DNA from: Chinchilla lanigera
Lineage: Eukaryota; Chordata; Mammalia; Rodentia; Chinchillidae
Assembly (NCBI RefSeq): GCF_000276665.1
Contig: NW_004955404.1
Coordinates: forward strand, 27,775,980-27,839,979
Length of the DNA: 64,000 nucleotides
Reading direction: 5' to 3'
Of the stretch, positions 11,642-22,860 are shown piece after piece. Position numbers and translations under genes: made by a program. Under the pieces are notes generated by a model that saw only the letters and a program-made list of their open reading frames with translations, was not told the DNA's origin and searched no databases. The first letter of the stretch is position 1, and every line of letters begins with the position of its first letter.

Positions 11642-14120
11642 TCTGCTTGAAACTTCTAATCGGAGTGAGTGGGATTCATTGGCATTGGATACCTTGCAAA
11701 TAGTATGATGCAGACTTACCCAGGATCCTCAAGGAAAATTTCCTGGAGAGTTTCAGAACCATGTCGGGCCAAGGTGATTTACCACTTCAACCAGAGAATG
11801 ATTCCTACAAGGGATTAAGCTGACCAGGGTCAAGCTGACCCAGGGCTGAGGAGCAGCTTTGTTTAAAAACTACCCACTCAAAAGAGTGCCACTGCTTGAA
11901 GCACGGACTTCACAATATTCCCAAATCATAGTAAAAAATCACAAGATATAACATTTTCATGACAACTTACTCTTAAAGAATTTTGCTTTCCCAATTCAAA
12001 CTGCGCCAAATAAAACTCAGAAGACATCTCAAATAGGTGCTTGAGGTGTTTTACTTTGTTTTATTTTAACATTTCTTTTCAGTGTAGGAAATACTAAGGG
12101 CATACAACAGACTGTAAAATCTGATTTTATCCAAAATCACAGAGCCTGACATTCTGGAAGCTTCAAAAAGGTTTTCCAATTTCAGTAACAGAGCAGAGCT
12201 ACACACTCCGCACCTGTAAGCCCCAAGCATGAAACGGAAACCACCAGCGATCCATCCGCACTCTGTTCAGAACTATAGATCTCTCCCAGGACACCAGCGA
12301 GCCAAGTGCTATTTCTGTGTGCTTTCTAACATGAGATAAGTGTAGGTGGCAGAGAGCTGAGCAAGAGCCAGGATGCTTTGCCCCTGAAAAGTAGATACCA
12401 TTTTATGGTTAGAAGCTTTTAAATGTCCCATGGCTCTATTAATATATGTCTTCATTAGGACCCATCATCCTTCCCCACCTGGATTTTTAGCCCTGTCCGA
12501 TAAACTCTTGTAAGGTTACTCTGACCTCTCTGCTCAGAATGAACTCTGCAGCCCACACCTCCTGATCTTAATTTTTTTCCACCTAGCCCTTCCCAATTTT
12601 ACACTTGATGCTTTCACTGTCTACCCCCTCTCTCTCAGGTGTTAATACCTGCTAGTTGTCTTGGGAGTACCTTAGTGTAGCTTAGTGTCCCGGATTAATT
12701 TTTATTTTCAACATATTTCACTCTCAAAAGTACCCCATTGGGAATTATAAATTAGATGGGCACCCTCTTTCTACATTGCCTTCTTTCCTTCTGTCTTCTT
12801 TCACATCTATTTCTGCAGTTTCGAGTGATCACCTCACTGTGAATGCCTACTAAATTATTCTTCTGTCCCTGTTCTCCCTTCCAGGCTCCACAAATACACT
12901 TCCATTTCCATGCTCCATTTGAGAGTCTATTTGAGAGTCTTTGTAGGCTCAAGAAATAACAAATCAAGTCATCTGGCCTTCTTTCTCAGAACACTATCCT
13001 TTAGCGTTTTTTATTTTTGTTAAAGACAACTAATAAAGCTCAATATCTTAAAGTTTTCTGTCAGTGGGATCATGTCATTTCCTGTAAGTTCTCCTAAATC
13101 AGGAGAACTCCAAATCCACCTTTTCTTTTTCCCTCTTCCAGAAGCACCTTCTGCTCTAGTCTCTTTCCCATACTATCAAAAACTTATTCACAGCTTCACA
13201 GAAGTGAACAGTGATTCCAAAGGCCTACTAAATTTATTCAAATACCTCAGCCTGGTTTTCAAAGCCTTACATAATGTGGCTTCAACTTAGCTTATTGATA
13301 TTTCAAAGCTTTGTTATTCATTGGTTCTCTCAAATGTTTAGTGATAGTCAGCCTTGTGTTCTAAATTTCACATGACTTTATCTACCTGTAAGACATCCTG
13401 AACTAACAGAATTTATTCTTCCAAACATTTTTGTTCCTTGAGTTTCCAGGTACAAAGGAAGTACAAATTGCAGCTGCAGAGGGTAAGTCGTGGTGATCTG
13501 GTCAGCCATACCATCACTGGTGGCTGACTCAGAGAACTTCCTACCGGAATCTGCTGTCACTACCACTTCTGGCTGCCTTGATTGCCTGGACCAACGTCAC
13601 CTGGTTTCCCTCGAACCTCCTGATTTGATTAGCTCTTTAGATAAATCAGAAATATATTAATGATTAACATATTTCTGTTCAAGACCATCATTTGTCCACC
13701 ACAACAGAGGAATAAGGCAGGCTTTACTGAAAAACTTTCAAACTCTGGACCACTTATAATGATTACTTGTTTGGTGTACAACTTCATTTTCAACTTTAAC
13801 TGTTCTTGTTTTTATAAAACAATTGTTTAAATGAATGACTTCCCCCTTCAAGAAAATGTCATGCTGTATTCTGAGAATAATTTGAATATCTTACCATTTT
13901 GGTCTCATGTGTGTCACTTCTTGTGCTCTGCATATCCTCACCTCTATCGCTACTTTTGAATCTACATTCTTTAAGGACCTTTTCACCACTTCCTCCAAAG
14001 GCCTTTTTTTCTCCACCCTTTCCCAAATAGGTACAGCTATTCTTTCATCTCCATTTCCACTGCCATTATCATCATTCAATACTTTCAGAGTTCTATAATG
14101 GCCTCTGAAGGTTCCACTTC
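11642..14120. other. Unique to pyrimidine-rich sequence, parts possibly L2
   Basis: The first ~800 bases are unrecognised. From about 12460 the plus strand becomes pyrimidine-rich (many CCT/CTT runs), and segments such as 'ttcaaagccttacataatgtggc' near 13258 resemble the L2 3' region. The match is too diverged to delimit. There is a perfect hairpin at 13087-13109 and an HNF1-like word (ATTAATGATTAAC) at 13656-13668. No gene recognised. Confidence 0.35.
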
Positions 14121-14124
14121 CTTT

Positions 14125-14480
14125 CAATCACAGCCAACTCCAAATGCACTTACTATAATGCTTCCAAATTGATCTTCCCAGACATGAACCTCATCATAGC
14201 ATTTCCTAGCATAAAAGCTTTTAATGATTCTCTCTTTTCATAGACTACAAAAAAGTTCTTCTTTCCCCTGTTCACCTACATAGCTCCACCTAAGTTAATC
14301 TCTGATGATAATTCCCTGGTGAAAACTATCTTTGATCATATCATTTTCTCTGCCTCTCCATTCCAGAAAAAAAATTACTTTCTCTCTGGGTACTACCGAG
14401 TCATGCTTCTATGATTTCAGTTATCACAATACATAATATATTTCTTGCCTGGACTTGTTTCTCACTAGAACAGAAGTGTT
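14125..14480 (+). repeat. L2 LINE fragment
   Basis: Plus-strand resemblance to the L2 3' region: 'atcacagccaactccaaatgc', 'cctcatcatagcatttcctagcataaaagcttttaatgattc' and 'cacctacatagctccacc' follow the familiar order of that family. It is strongly diverged. The ends are uncertain and the fragment may extend to the left. Confidence 0.5.
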
Positions 14481-14769
14481 CAAAAAGTAGAAAGTAGGAA
14501 GTGGTTATGATCATAGACTCTGGAGAAATATATAGGTCAACCATACCCCTACGACTCACTAGCTACTATGACAATAATCAAGCACACCAGACAACCACAA
14601 GTCCGCAGCTATGTACAATAATTAATTTTTTTATCATATGTTTATGGATTGAGATGTAGTTTTACTTGAGTGAGTCAACCGTTGCTGATTTTGGCTATGC
14701 CTAGTCACACATCTTGGGTCAGTACCAGTCAGTCATGGACATCTCCACGTGAGATCATTTATTTCCACT

Positions 14770-14910
14770 ATCTAGTTCCTTCTTTTTTTTTTTTTTTTTT
14801 TTTTTTTTTTGGTTTTTCTCCGGTACCGGGAACTGAACTCACGACCTTGCGCTTGCCAGGCAGGCGCTTTTGCCGCTGAGCTAAATCCCCAGCCCCCATC
14901 TAGTTCCTTC
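14770..14910 (-). mobile_element. ID-type SINE (tRNA-derived), antisense, intact with TSD
   Basis: The minus strand carries the ID unit, seen here reversed as 'ggtaccgggaactgaactc...gctgagctaaatccccagcccc'. The A-tract appears as a run of 28 T at 14783-14810. A perfect target-site duplication ATCTAGTTCCTTC lies at 14770-14782 and 14898-14910 and can be extended by shared Ts. The element is nearly intact and probably young. The internal A and B box regions of the tRNA-like promoter can be followed. Confidence 0.92.
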
Positions 14911-15039
14911 TTTTACCTTCAGACTTGCCTGGACTCATTCTCCCGATGGAGGGAGACCTTTAGGAAATTGCAAATTGTATGAAGTATGATATAAGAAATA
15001 CTGTGGAAATTTAGTTTGTTTTTAATATTACAGTAGAAG

Positions 15040-15760
15040 ATTCATTGCCATTAACCCCCTCCAGAATACTCGCCCTCATTGTAAGCACACTTCTCCCATC
15101 ATTCTTAGAATTTTCCAAAGCACTTCTGGAAGTTCCTTTTTATGAATATCTTTCATTGCACTCTCCTGGTTGCCTTGATGTTTTGACTTGATTCAAAATT
15201 TTTACCTTTCCTGTTTTTGTTTCATTTTACTTTGGGAAAGAGCCAGAAGTCACAAGGTGTCAGGTCTGGTGAGTAAGTTAAGAGGACATACCAATGGATT
15301 TATGAGTCTGCCTTTCTGTGATGTCTCTCAGTAGCAGAATACACCATATCTTTTTTTATCACACTTCATAAAGATACTCATGAAATAGGACTTCCAAAAC
15401 TTGAGAAAGTGTCAAGAAAGTTGGGATATGTTTGTTTGAAGCAAGGTAGAGCATTTGGAGGGAAATGAATGCCAAGGTGTCCTTTGTTCTAATACATTTT
15501 TTCAATTGAAAACTTTACAGTACTTTTCAACCACCTGTTGTACATGACCTCCTGAGACCTAGACTAGGAAGTAGCACAGTGCTCTACTGGACATAATCTA
15601 TTGGGCAAAGCAAATGTATCACGTGTTCAGAGGGTGGGAAAACTGACTGAAAATTTTAATGGGAGAAGCCACAAAGTCATAATACAAAAGGTGTGGATAA
15701 AAGGAGGCCTTTATGTGGGGCCTTCTTATTTTTTAAAGGTTAAACATGAAAGTTTTAAAA
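15040..15760 (-). mobile_element. Possible mariner-like DNA transposon relic
   Basis: The middle of this stretch ('gaaagagccagaagtcacaaggtg', 'caggtctggtgagtaag') resembles the reverse strand of mariner-type transposase genes as I remember them, and the flanks lack other repeat signatures. No open transposase frame survives and I cannot see terminal inverted repeats. It could equally be unique sequence. Confidence 0.25.
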
Positions 15761-15794
15761 ATTTATTCTGTTGTTGTTTCTATTAGTACATGAA

Positions 15795-16245
15795 TGAAGT
15801 ACATAATGTTTACATCCCTTATGGGGAGCTGGAACATGTACAAAACACACCTAAATTCTTTTTTCAACCCTTTCCCTTCCCCTCCTTCACCTTCCCTCCA
15901 TTGCTTGATCCTGTTCCCATTTGAAAAAGATCTATGTCCCTACTTTCTATTATCTTTCTTGTATGTTGCTCTTTATTTATACTTTGGTTTTCTTAAATGA
16001 GAGAAACCTTGCAGTATTCAAGTTTGTGTGTCCGATTTATTTTACTTAACATTATATCTCTGGGTGCATCCATTTTCCTACAAATGGCTCAGGTTTATTC
16101 TTCTTTACAGCAGAGTAGTGCTCCATTGTGTATAAATACATTTTCTCTATGCACTCATCTATTGATGGACATTTAGGCTGCTTTCAAGATATAGCTACTA
16201 TGAATTGTGCTGCTAGAAATACAGGTATGCCACTTTTGTAATCAA
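15795..16245 (-). mobile_element. L1 LINE 3' fragment, antisense
   Basis: It reads as the reverse of an L1 3' end. A pyrimidine-rich stretch near 15858-15900 (the purine-rich 3'UTR on the other strand) is followed by segments equivalent to the ORF2 C-terminus, for example 'ctcatctattgatggacatttaggctg' and 'gctactatgaattgtgctgc'. The arrangement matches the antisense L1 at 49735-50650, including the T/C-rich block. Confidence 0.75.
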
Positions 16246-16254
16246 TCTATCACA

Positions 16255-16565
16255 TACTGGGTTCTATGACTTTGATGACTTTTTACCTTTTATATTTACT
16301 GAGATATAATTGATCAATAAAAATCACACATATTTAAATTATACAACTTAATGTTTTGACATATGTATAAATTGTGAGGAAAACACCACAATCACACTAA
16401 TCAACATCTCTATCAACCCACATTGTTGCATTTTTGTGGGTATGAAAACATTTATATCTACCCTCTAAGCAAATTTCAAACAGACAATACAATATTGTTA
16501 ACTATAGTTGCTGTGTTATATATTACATTTGCAGAACTTATTCATCTTGCCTAACTGAAACTTTG
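16255..16565 (+). mobile_element. Old L1 (L1M-type) 3'UTR fragment
   Basis: 'tttactgagatataattgatcaataaaaatcacacatattta', 'gttttgacatatgtataaat' and the terminal 'aacttattcatcttgcctaactgaaactttgtg' are characteristic of the 3'UTR of old mammalian L1 subfamilies. Orientation is opposite to the preceding L1 piece, so this is a separate insertion. Confidence 0.7.
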
Positions 16566-17139
16566 TGTGGCTACTGCTGAAAATTTCCAGAGAAATGGGC
16601 AGAAGAAGGAAGATCATAAGAAGTATATATCAACAAGATGACAAAATGGAACTTGCTAGCGTTCATCCCCCCCTGCAGAAATATCTATTTGCACAAGTAT
16701 CTATACATAAAAATACCTTCACAAGAGCTAAGAATGCACCACGTGAAATATTATAGCACCTAGTTAAAACACAAGAATTAGAAAATATTCATGAAAAAGA
16801 CCAAATACGACAGCTTTACATTATCCATGTCCCAGGCAAGGAAGCACAGAGATAGACATCCTCTGATGGGGAATGGATTGGGAAATGAGCTTCTGAGCTT
16901 TTCTTATACATCAACTCCCAGTCCATCCCAGTAAAACCTACTAACAGACAGGACCTCATAGTCAGACTTCAGGTTAGTACCTACAGACTGAACCTGCAGC
17001 CCACCCCTACTACCAGGACTGTCCACTTCCAAGCACTCCACTGGCTTTATGAATCCAAGCTTCAAGACCAGTCCTAGTCATCAAGCTGGCATCACAAACA
17101 CAGTCAGATGGGCTGTACCTACAGATAAAGGCTCCAGCA

Positions 17140-17188
<49 letters not shown>

Positions 17189-18300
17189 CCGTCACCACCA
17201 CCAGTTTAAGAATAGCCTAGAGCCAAGTGGACCCACATATAGGTCTCAAGTCCTACCAGAACCAGGTCACCATACCTGACTTCAGGCACCAGTGTAGCAC
17301 CAATGAACACAGACTCTAGACCTTCCCAGGGCCAACCTAGACCCCACAACTCTCTTCTCCAGACCAGCCTATATGATCCTATGCTGACCCAGGATCCAGG
17401 ATTCACTCTAGTAGACCCCAACTCTGGCCCAGCCCCTGTAAATCCAAGTCCCAGCAGATCCTCAAGGCTCCAGAACCCAGGTCAGCCGTCATGGACTTAG
17501 CCTGCAAGCTAGCCCCTCCACACTCAGACTCAAAGCCCACTTAACTCCATGTCAACCCTAAAGACTTGGGATTCATGGCCCCATTAGGTCTCCAGGCATA
17601 CCTCTACAGTCCCAACTGACAGATTCATTCTGACAGATCCAAATCCCATAATCAAATCTGTGGTTCCAGGTGCCATGTCCACCAATCTGCCAACTCCAAC
17701 ACCAGGAAAACCTGCCTGAGTGCTCTAGTAGTACTTCCACTTCAGACCATGCCACATAGCTTCCCCAGAACCTCTGAATTGGCTGACTGGAAAAGGGAAT
17801 ACCAGCCAAACATGTTATATAAAGACTGGAATAACTCCATACTTCCTCAAATTTGTAGACATCAGCATATGGCAACAAGAAACATGAAAAACCAAGGAAA
17901 CATAACATTACCAATGGAACACAATAGTGTTCAAGCAGTTAACCCCAAAGAATTCAAAATAATTGTCTTAAGAAAGGTCAGCAAACTTTAAACTAATGCA
18001 CAGAAACAACTCAATAACGTAAACAATAAATGACCAAATCACACAAATATATACAATTAGACTGTTAAAGAGTCCTGTGCTGTTATCTTGTTCATATCTA
18101 TTTTTTATATTCAATCACTCTGTTAAATTAAGAAGTCATACAGAAATCCTGGAGCTAAAAGATATAATGAATGAAATTTTAAAATTACACAGAGAACATC
18201 AACACCAGAATTTATGAAGTAGAAGAAATAATCTGTGAATTTGAGGGCAGATTATTGGAAAATATACAATCAGAGGAGAAAAATGATAGACTACATTAAC
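16566..18300 (+). mobile_element. Old L1 (L1M-type) 5'UTR and start of ORF1
   Basis: The left part ('aagatgacaaaatggaacttgctagc', 'aaaataccttcacaagagctaag') resembles the 5' end of old L1M elements. The long C/A-rich middle is typical of their 5'UTR, and 'gaaacatgaaaaaccaaggaaac' followed by 'aagaattcaaaataattgt' lies just before ORF1. From about 18130 'gaaatcctggagctaaaagatataatgaatgaaatttt' is the coiled-coil start of ORF1. ORF1 is broken by stops and stops resembling L1 near 18300. A 22-unit CA microsatellite sits inside at 17141-17184. Confidence 0.7.
17141..17184. repeat. (CA)22 microsatellite
   Basis: A pure CA dinucleotide run of 44 bases within the L1 5'UTR-like segment. It is likely polymorphic between individuals. 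Confidence 0.98.
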
Positions 18301-18790
18301 AGAATGACAGATAAAAACCACATAGTCATTTCATCCAAATCTATCTTGGTTGGATGCTATTGTTCTTATTTTATCATCATACTGGTGTCTATCCCAAAAA
18401 CCTTTCAGTGAACTGCCAAGGGGGAAAAGAACTTTACCAAAATAAAAGTTCAAGCTACACAAACTCTAAACAGTACTTTGAAAATCAAAACAATTTTATT
18501 TAAGAATTCTGTACATTATATGAACACATGGATCCTAACATAAATAACTTATTCTTTAAGTATGATTAGAATGATAGTTAAATAGGATAAGAACTGTTAG
18601 TTATTCAATCTAAAAGAACAAATTATGCAGCAATATTATAAAGATACTATCTGCAAGAATACTAGTACCAATTTTATAGTATAGATTCATTAACATCATA
18701 TTCATTAATGTAATATTAATGTAATAGTTACTAAAATAGTATTAATCCTGTTCCTAGAACTGTATACATCAGGCACTTTCCACTTATGGA
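18301..18790. other. AT-rich sequence, nothing recognised
   Basis: Follows the L1 ORF1 fragment. It may include more decayed L1 but I cannot support it. Confidence 0.35.
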
Positions 18791-18792
18791 AA

Positions 18793-18795
<3 letters not shown>

Positions 18796-18833
<38 letters not shown>

Positions 18834-18846
18834 AGTGTGTGTGTAT
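18796..18846. repeat. (TG)n microsatellite
   Basis: An almost pure TG run, interrupted once by GAGAG near 18831-18836. Alternating purine-pyrimidine with potential for left-handed DNA. Confidence 0.97.
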
Positions 18847-19009
18847 CTTAGAGTAAGGGAAGATGAAAGGCTTTGTTTTAAAATACACAAGTGCACACAT
18901 GTATATGAAAATATAATCTAGAATAAGTATTCTAAAAATAAAACAATATAGATAGATATAGTGTAACATGGTAGGAAAAGAGGTTAAAGTTAACAATAAT
19001 TGAAGATAA

Positions 19010-19062
19010 TTATAGTTAACATTCATTCAGTGCTTAGTACAAGATAAGCACTAAGTTATTCG
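19010..19062 (-). repeat. MIR SINE, antisense, left part split by an LTR
   Basis: 'ttaacattcattcagtgcttagtacaagataagcactaag' is the reverse of the MIR 3' terminus. The rest of the same MIR appears to resume after the LTR (see 19575-19710), so the LTR-like element landed inside a pre-existing MIR. Confidence 0.5.
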
Positions 19063-19503
19063 TCTTTCCATGACTGTGCCAAAGTATCTAAGAAAATCAA
19101 CTTAAAGGAAAGAGGTTCATTTAGGCTCACAGTTGCAAAGATTTCAGTCCATGGTCTGCTGGCTCCATCACTTTAGACCTAAATAAAGCACAGCATCACA
19201 GAAATGGGAATGTGTGAAGGAGGAAGCTGCTTGGCTCACCATGGTCAGGAAGCAAAGAAAAAGAAACATCAAGGAAGAAGCCAAGAACATAATATACCAC
19301 TCAAGGACATCCCCAATGACCTATGCTCTCCAACCAGGCCCCACCTCCTGAAGTCTCCATCAGCCAGTAACAAGCCATTGACAGACTAAGCCAGTGATGA
19401 GGTCAGAATCCTCAGGATCCAATCACTTCCAAAGCCCATCTCTGACCATTGCTGTACCAAGCAACTTTGGAGGATGTTCCAGACCCAAACCACAACAGCA
19501 CTG
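19063..19503 (-). mobile_element. ERVL-MaLR-type solo LTR, antisense
   Basis: In reverse orientation it shows the usual landmarks of this LTR class: 'gaggttcatttaggctcacagtt', 'ttcagtccatggtctgctggctccat', 'cttggctcaccatggtcaggaagc', 'caaccaggccccacctcctg' and 'gatgaggtcagaatcctcaggatccaatcacttcc'. It ends near 'ccaaaccacaacagca'. There is no internal retroviral region beside it, so it is a solo LTR. It is much closer to consensus than the MIR around it. Confidence 0.75.
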
Positions 19504-19574
19504 TCTTAAGTGTACATGTATGTATGCATGTATGTACACATCCGTGTGACACAATGCTTGTGGATGACCTCCCC

Positions 19575-19710
19575 TTACTCTTATCTCATTTAACAGATAA
19601 AGAGCCTGAGGCACAGAAAACTTAGATCTCTTACTCAAAGTGTGCCTTGCTGGTAGGTGGCAGAACTGGGAGTTGCCCCTAAACTGTTTGCTTTCTGAGC
19701 CTGGGAATAT
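19575..19710 (-). repeat. MIR SINE, antisense, right part
   Basis: 'cttatctcatttaacagataaagagcctgaggcacagaaaactta' and 'gctggtaggtggcagaactgggagttgcccc' are the reverse of the MIR core and 5' half. Together with 19010-19062 it forms one interrupted element. The bases between 19504 and 19574 (ATGT-rich) are unexplained. Confidence 0.75.
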
Positions 19711-19714
19711 TCCG

Positions 19715-20275
19715 GCCTGTCAGCCGTAAACATGACCTAGTATGATTAAACAAGAAAAACTGAAGTCAAGTAGAAATATTTAATGCTCCTCACAACGATT
19801 TTTTTTTTTACCTTATTATCAAAAATATAAATTTTCAGTCATGGTCCCTACAGTCTCTCTTCACCTGGAGTGTAAGAAATGAAAGAGAAGTGGATGAAAG
19901 TAGAGTTGGAAAATTCACTGTACTCAAAAAACATTTTCCAACCCTCAAGAAAGGGTTAAGCTGCAATGATTTTAAATATATTCAATGCTTTTTATTTAAT
20001 TAACCATTTTAGAGTAACAATGTGAATAAATTAGGAGAGTTTCGGTAATGAGTGATAGGCAAATGTACATAAATCTAAATTATTGAAAAGGATTAAAATA
20101 ACAGTACACTTCAATGTAATAATCACTAATTATCTATTCTATTAATAATGACAGGAAAGTAATTCTCTGCTCTTTAAATGGCAATCAGCTAACTTCACTT
20201 GTAACACTTTGCATCAATGTCTTTCCTCACTTAGTTTTCTTTTTCCCCTATTGTGGAAGGACATTTTCTTTGTGA
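19715..20275. other. Unique AT-rich sequence
   Basis: No gene or repeat recognised. Confidence 0.35.
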
Positions 20276-20279
20276 TTTA

Positions 20280-20445
20280 AAAAGGGTCATTGAAGATAAC
20301 AGTGTGTAAATAGCAGCCGTTGTTAATTTCCTATCACCTTGTTTTGAAATTCTGTATCGTTTTATTGTTTTTGTGTTGTTTTGTTTTTCTCTTTGTTGCT
20401 GTTGTTTTGTCTTCTTTTCTCTTTTAAATTTAAGAAAAGGTCATT
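20280..20445 (+). repeat. L1-tail module, copy A
   Basis: Shares the order 'cattgaagataacagtgtgtaa', 'cagccgttgttaatttcctatcaccttgttttgaaattctgtatc', 'tattgtttttgtgttgttttg' and a TTTTAAATTTAAG end with copies at 31200, 42610, 42845, 43085 and 56560. Where more context is available the same module follows an L1 ORF2 end, so I take it to be part of a lineage-specific L1 3'UTR. This copy is an isolated 5'-truncated tail. Confidence 0.6.
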
Positions 20446-21070
20446 TTCCTTATGGATGATAAACTTTGATTTTTACACTGTTGCTTACCTAGCCATTAAA
20501 AATGTTCTGACAATAGGGTGGAAAACAAAAAAATACTTGTTCTAAATATTACATGAGGCTGTCTGTACCTTGAGCTCCTCTAATGAATACAGAAACACCA
20601 GCACATAGAAACAGATCCAGGTATATAGTACTGAGACACCTACAATTCAATGAATATAAAAAGTTATGAAAACTGATATTTAAAGTCATTATAACCCATA
20701 TATGGAATAACCCACTTAATTTTATAAGCTATGTTCATGCTACTGAGATGATACTTCCATTCTTAAATATTTTACATTGAACTATCACAGTGTGATTCCC
20801 AAGCCAATGGGTGTGTGTAATCTCACAGATTTATATGGTAGTTTTACCAATTGACTTGTTTTTGGAAAATAAAGTGGCGCATGAAAAACATATAAACATC
20901 CAGGTATATGTATATTTTATGCTTCCACTGGAATGGATATGTATATCAACTTTGAGACTTCTAGCGAACATTCTTAAGTGAACAAACAAGAATTTATGTT
21001 ATAAAGAGAGAGAGATTTTTGAAACGAAGATACCAGAATGTTGTAAGTTTAAAAATAAAAATCATTCTGG
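20446..21070. other. Unique sequence
   Basis: AT-rich and unrecognised. No gene. Confidence 0.35.
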
Positions 21071-21079
21071 GTTGTCAAG

Positions 21080-21700
21080 TTTGATACATGTCTATAGCAA
21101 CCCTATGTCCCATAGATGCAGTAAGCTCAGAGCCATAGGCACGCACTGATACCCAAGACCAGCGTGGATATAGGCAACCCTTTATGTCTCCTCTGACTTT
21201 GGCTTTTGCAGCTGCTATTTTCTCAGTGTTGTCTCCGGGGCAGTTTCCTGTTGCCATAGCTGATGGCCTGCCCACGCCTGCCTGGCCCTTTCAAGTGTCA
21301 ACACTCCCAGGCCGGCTGCAGTGGTCAAATGCTTGTTAATGAGATATAGCAGCTGGGTAGGGGTGAACCACTGAGATGGATAAAGGAATGCCGCTGGTGC
21401 AGGAAGCGATGCCTTTTGAATCTTTTCAGCAGGGTGAAAGCTTTCAAATCAAAGAGGGTATGTTGTATTCATTAATAAACCCAAGTTCCCATGCAGTCAC
21501 ATTAAAGCCAGCAGTTTAACTTTGCATCAGACAGGTGAATTTCCCCCAGATTTTACTCTGAAAGACAATGAACAAGAAAACAAGACTTTAGCTTGGGATA
21601 AAGCAGCACTTCCTCATCTGTGGGGCTGACTGGACTGCTAACCAAGCAAGGAATTGATGCATTCTTTTCAATTTGTCCTTTTGTCTGTGTATTTGTGTGC
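21080..21700. promoter_or_regulatory. Candidate developmental enhancer / conserved non-coding element
   Basis: A repeat-free stretch of about 600 bases with clustered, canonical-looking factor words: TTCAAGTGTC (NKX-like), GCTTGTTAATGAG (homeodomain), GCAGCTGG (E-box), two GGATAAAG/GGATAAAGC (GATA-like), CTTTCAAATCAAAGAGG (TCF/LEF-like, with CTTT and AAAG arms), CATTAATAAAC and ACAATGAAC (SOX-like). The composition is less AT-rich than its surroundings. This is pattern-based inference; comparative data would decide. Confidence 0.35.
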
Positions 21701-22575
21701 GTGTGCACACTCGTGTGCATGTTCCAAAGCTCATAGCAACCACCCTTCCTCCTTTCTCTGGAATCTTTTAGCTGAGCATCTTTTTTCCCTTTCTTTTAAA
21801 ACCTGATTATCAGAAATAGAATTAATAATCTAACAACCACTGGTGAAGAAAAAAATTAAATAGACATGAATGTGGGCCTCTGTCTCAGATGAAATATATG
21901 CCTATCCTTCTATGCTATTTGAAAACCTTCTCCTTCTGCCTGCACTCCAAGTTCTGAAACACCTCAAAGGAAATGCTGAGTCTTGTTCTTCCAGCAGAGA
22001 GAAGGTGGCAGCAGCAAAATAGTGCAAGGAACCCCTGCCTCTACCCTCGCACCCAGGAATGTATCTGTGTTCTTCCTAGCAGCCAGTCCAATACCATAAC
22101 AAGGTAAGACTGGGTATGAACCAGGGCCGGTAGTACTCCCTCCTACCAAGAGGAGGGACTCACAGGCAAAGACCTCTCTGAGCCTTGCAAGCAGCTCAGG
22201 CCTGCAAGCTTCTGCCTGTCTTCCTCTGGCTCTGAATGTACTGGATCTTAGTAGTTACTTAGAAAAGCAAAACCCTAACCCGTGCAAAATCATCACCGTT
22301 TCTGTGTAAAACAAAACAGAAACCTCATTCCCCAGAACTTAATGTGTGAGTTCGGCTTTTGATCCACTTGTGCCTTTGGTTCTTTTGTTTGCTGCCCCCA
22401 CAGTACGTTGTATTCTCTCGTTTCTTGGCTTTTTTTCCCTTCTTTTTTTTTTTTAACTTGAAAATGAAAATATTCTAAGTGACAAGTAAGTAGCCCCTTC
22501 TCAAATAGAACCTGCAATAACATGCCTGGATTACATTAAGGAATGCTGGAGGGGATCCCAAAAACCAGTGTTTGA
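21701..22575. other. Unique sequence
   Basis: No repeat family or gene recognised. A short TG-rich stretch lies near 21685-21722, and there is a C/T-rich segment near 22376-22456. Confidence 0.35.
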
Positions 22576-22579
22576 ACAG

Positions 22580-22860
22580 TCAACTTGACAGAATCCTAGG
22601 ACGCCATTGAAAGGGCTCCTGTTACCTAACTGACTTAGAGCTAATCAGTGTAATCCGCAGGACAATACATTGTCTGACTCCAGGAACTGCGGCAGCAGCC
22701 AGCAGCCGGGGGTGGCAGGCAAGAGCCCCGGGAGTGCCCAGCCTCCTCCCAGGTCTGTCCAGGAGCTGCCCTTTCCTCCGGCTCTGCTCTTCGTGTAGGC
22801 CGTGAGGCTTCACAGGGCGAGATAGCTTCGATTTATTAAGGCAAGTGAGCGCAACACAGA
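22580..22860. promoter_or_regulatory. GC-rich, CpG-containing candidate regulatory element
   Basis: The most GC-rich unique stretch in the window, with CpGs at 'aggacgcc', 'atccgcagg', 'tgcggcag', 'gccgggg', 'ccccggga', 'tccggc', 'cttcgtg', 'gccgtg', 'ggcgag' and 'gcttcgat'. It also holds the perfect inverted repeat GACAAT-AC-ATTGTC at 22661-22674, which resembles back-to-back SOX sites. No coding exon adjoins it. It may be an enhancer or a weak promoter of a non-coding transcript. Confidence 0.35.

Noticed and set aside
13656..13668. HNF1-like palindrome ATTAATGATTAAC
   Set aside because: A similar GTTAATGATTAAT occurs at 31192 inside an L1 tail, so such words arise readily in this AT-rich DNA; no independent support.
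14811..14897. tRNA-gene-like A and B boxes
   Set aside because: These belong to the tRNA-derived ID SINE, as in the other ID copies; not a functional tRNA gene.
22271..22283. CCCTAACCC, telomere-like
   Set aside because: Only about two partial units; not an interstitial telomeric repeat.
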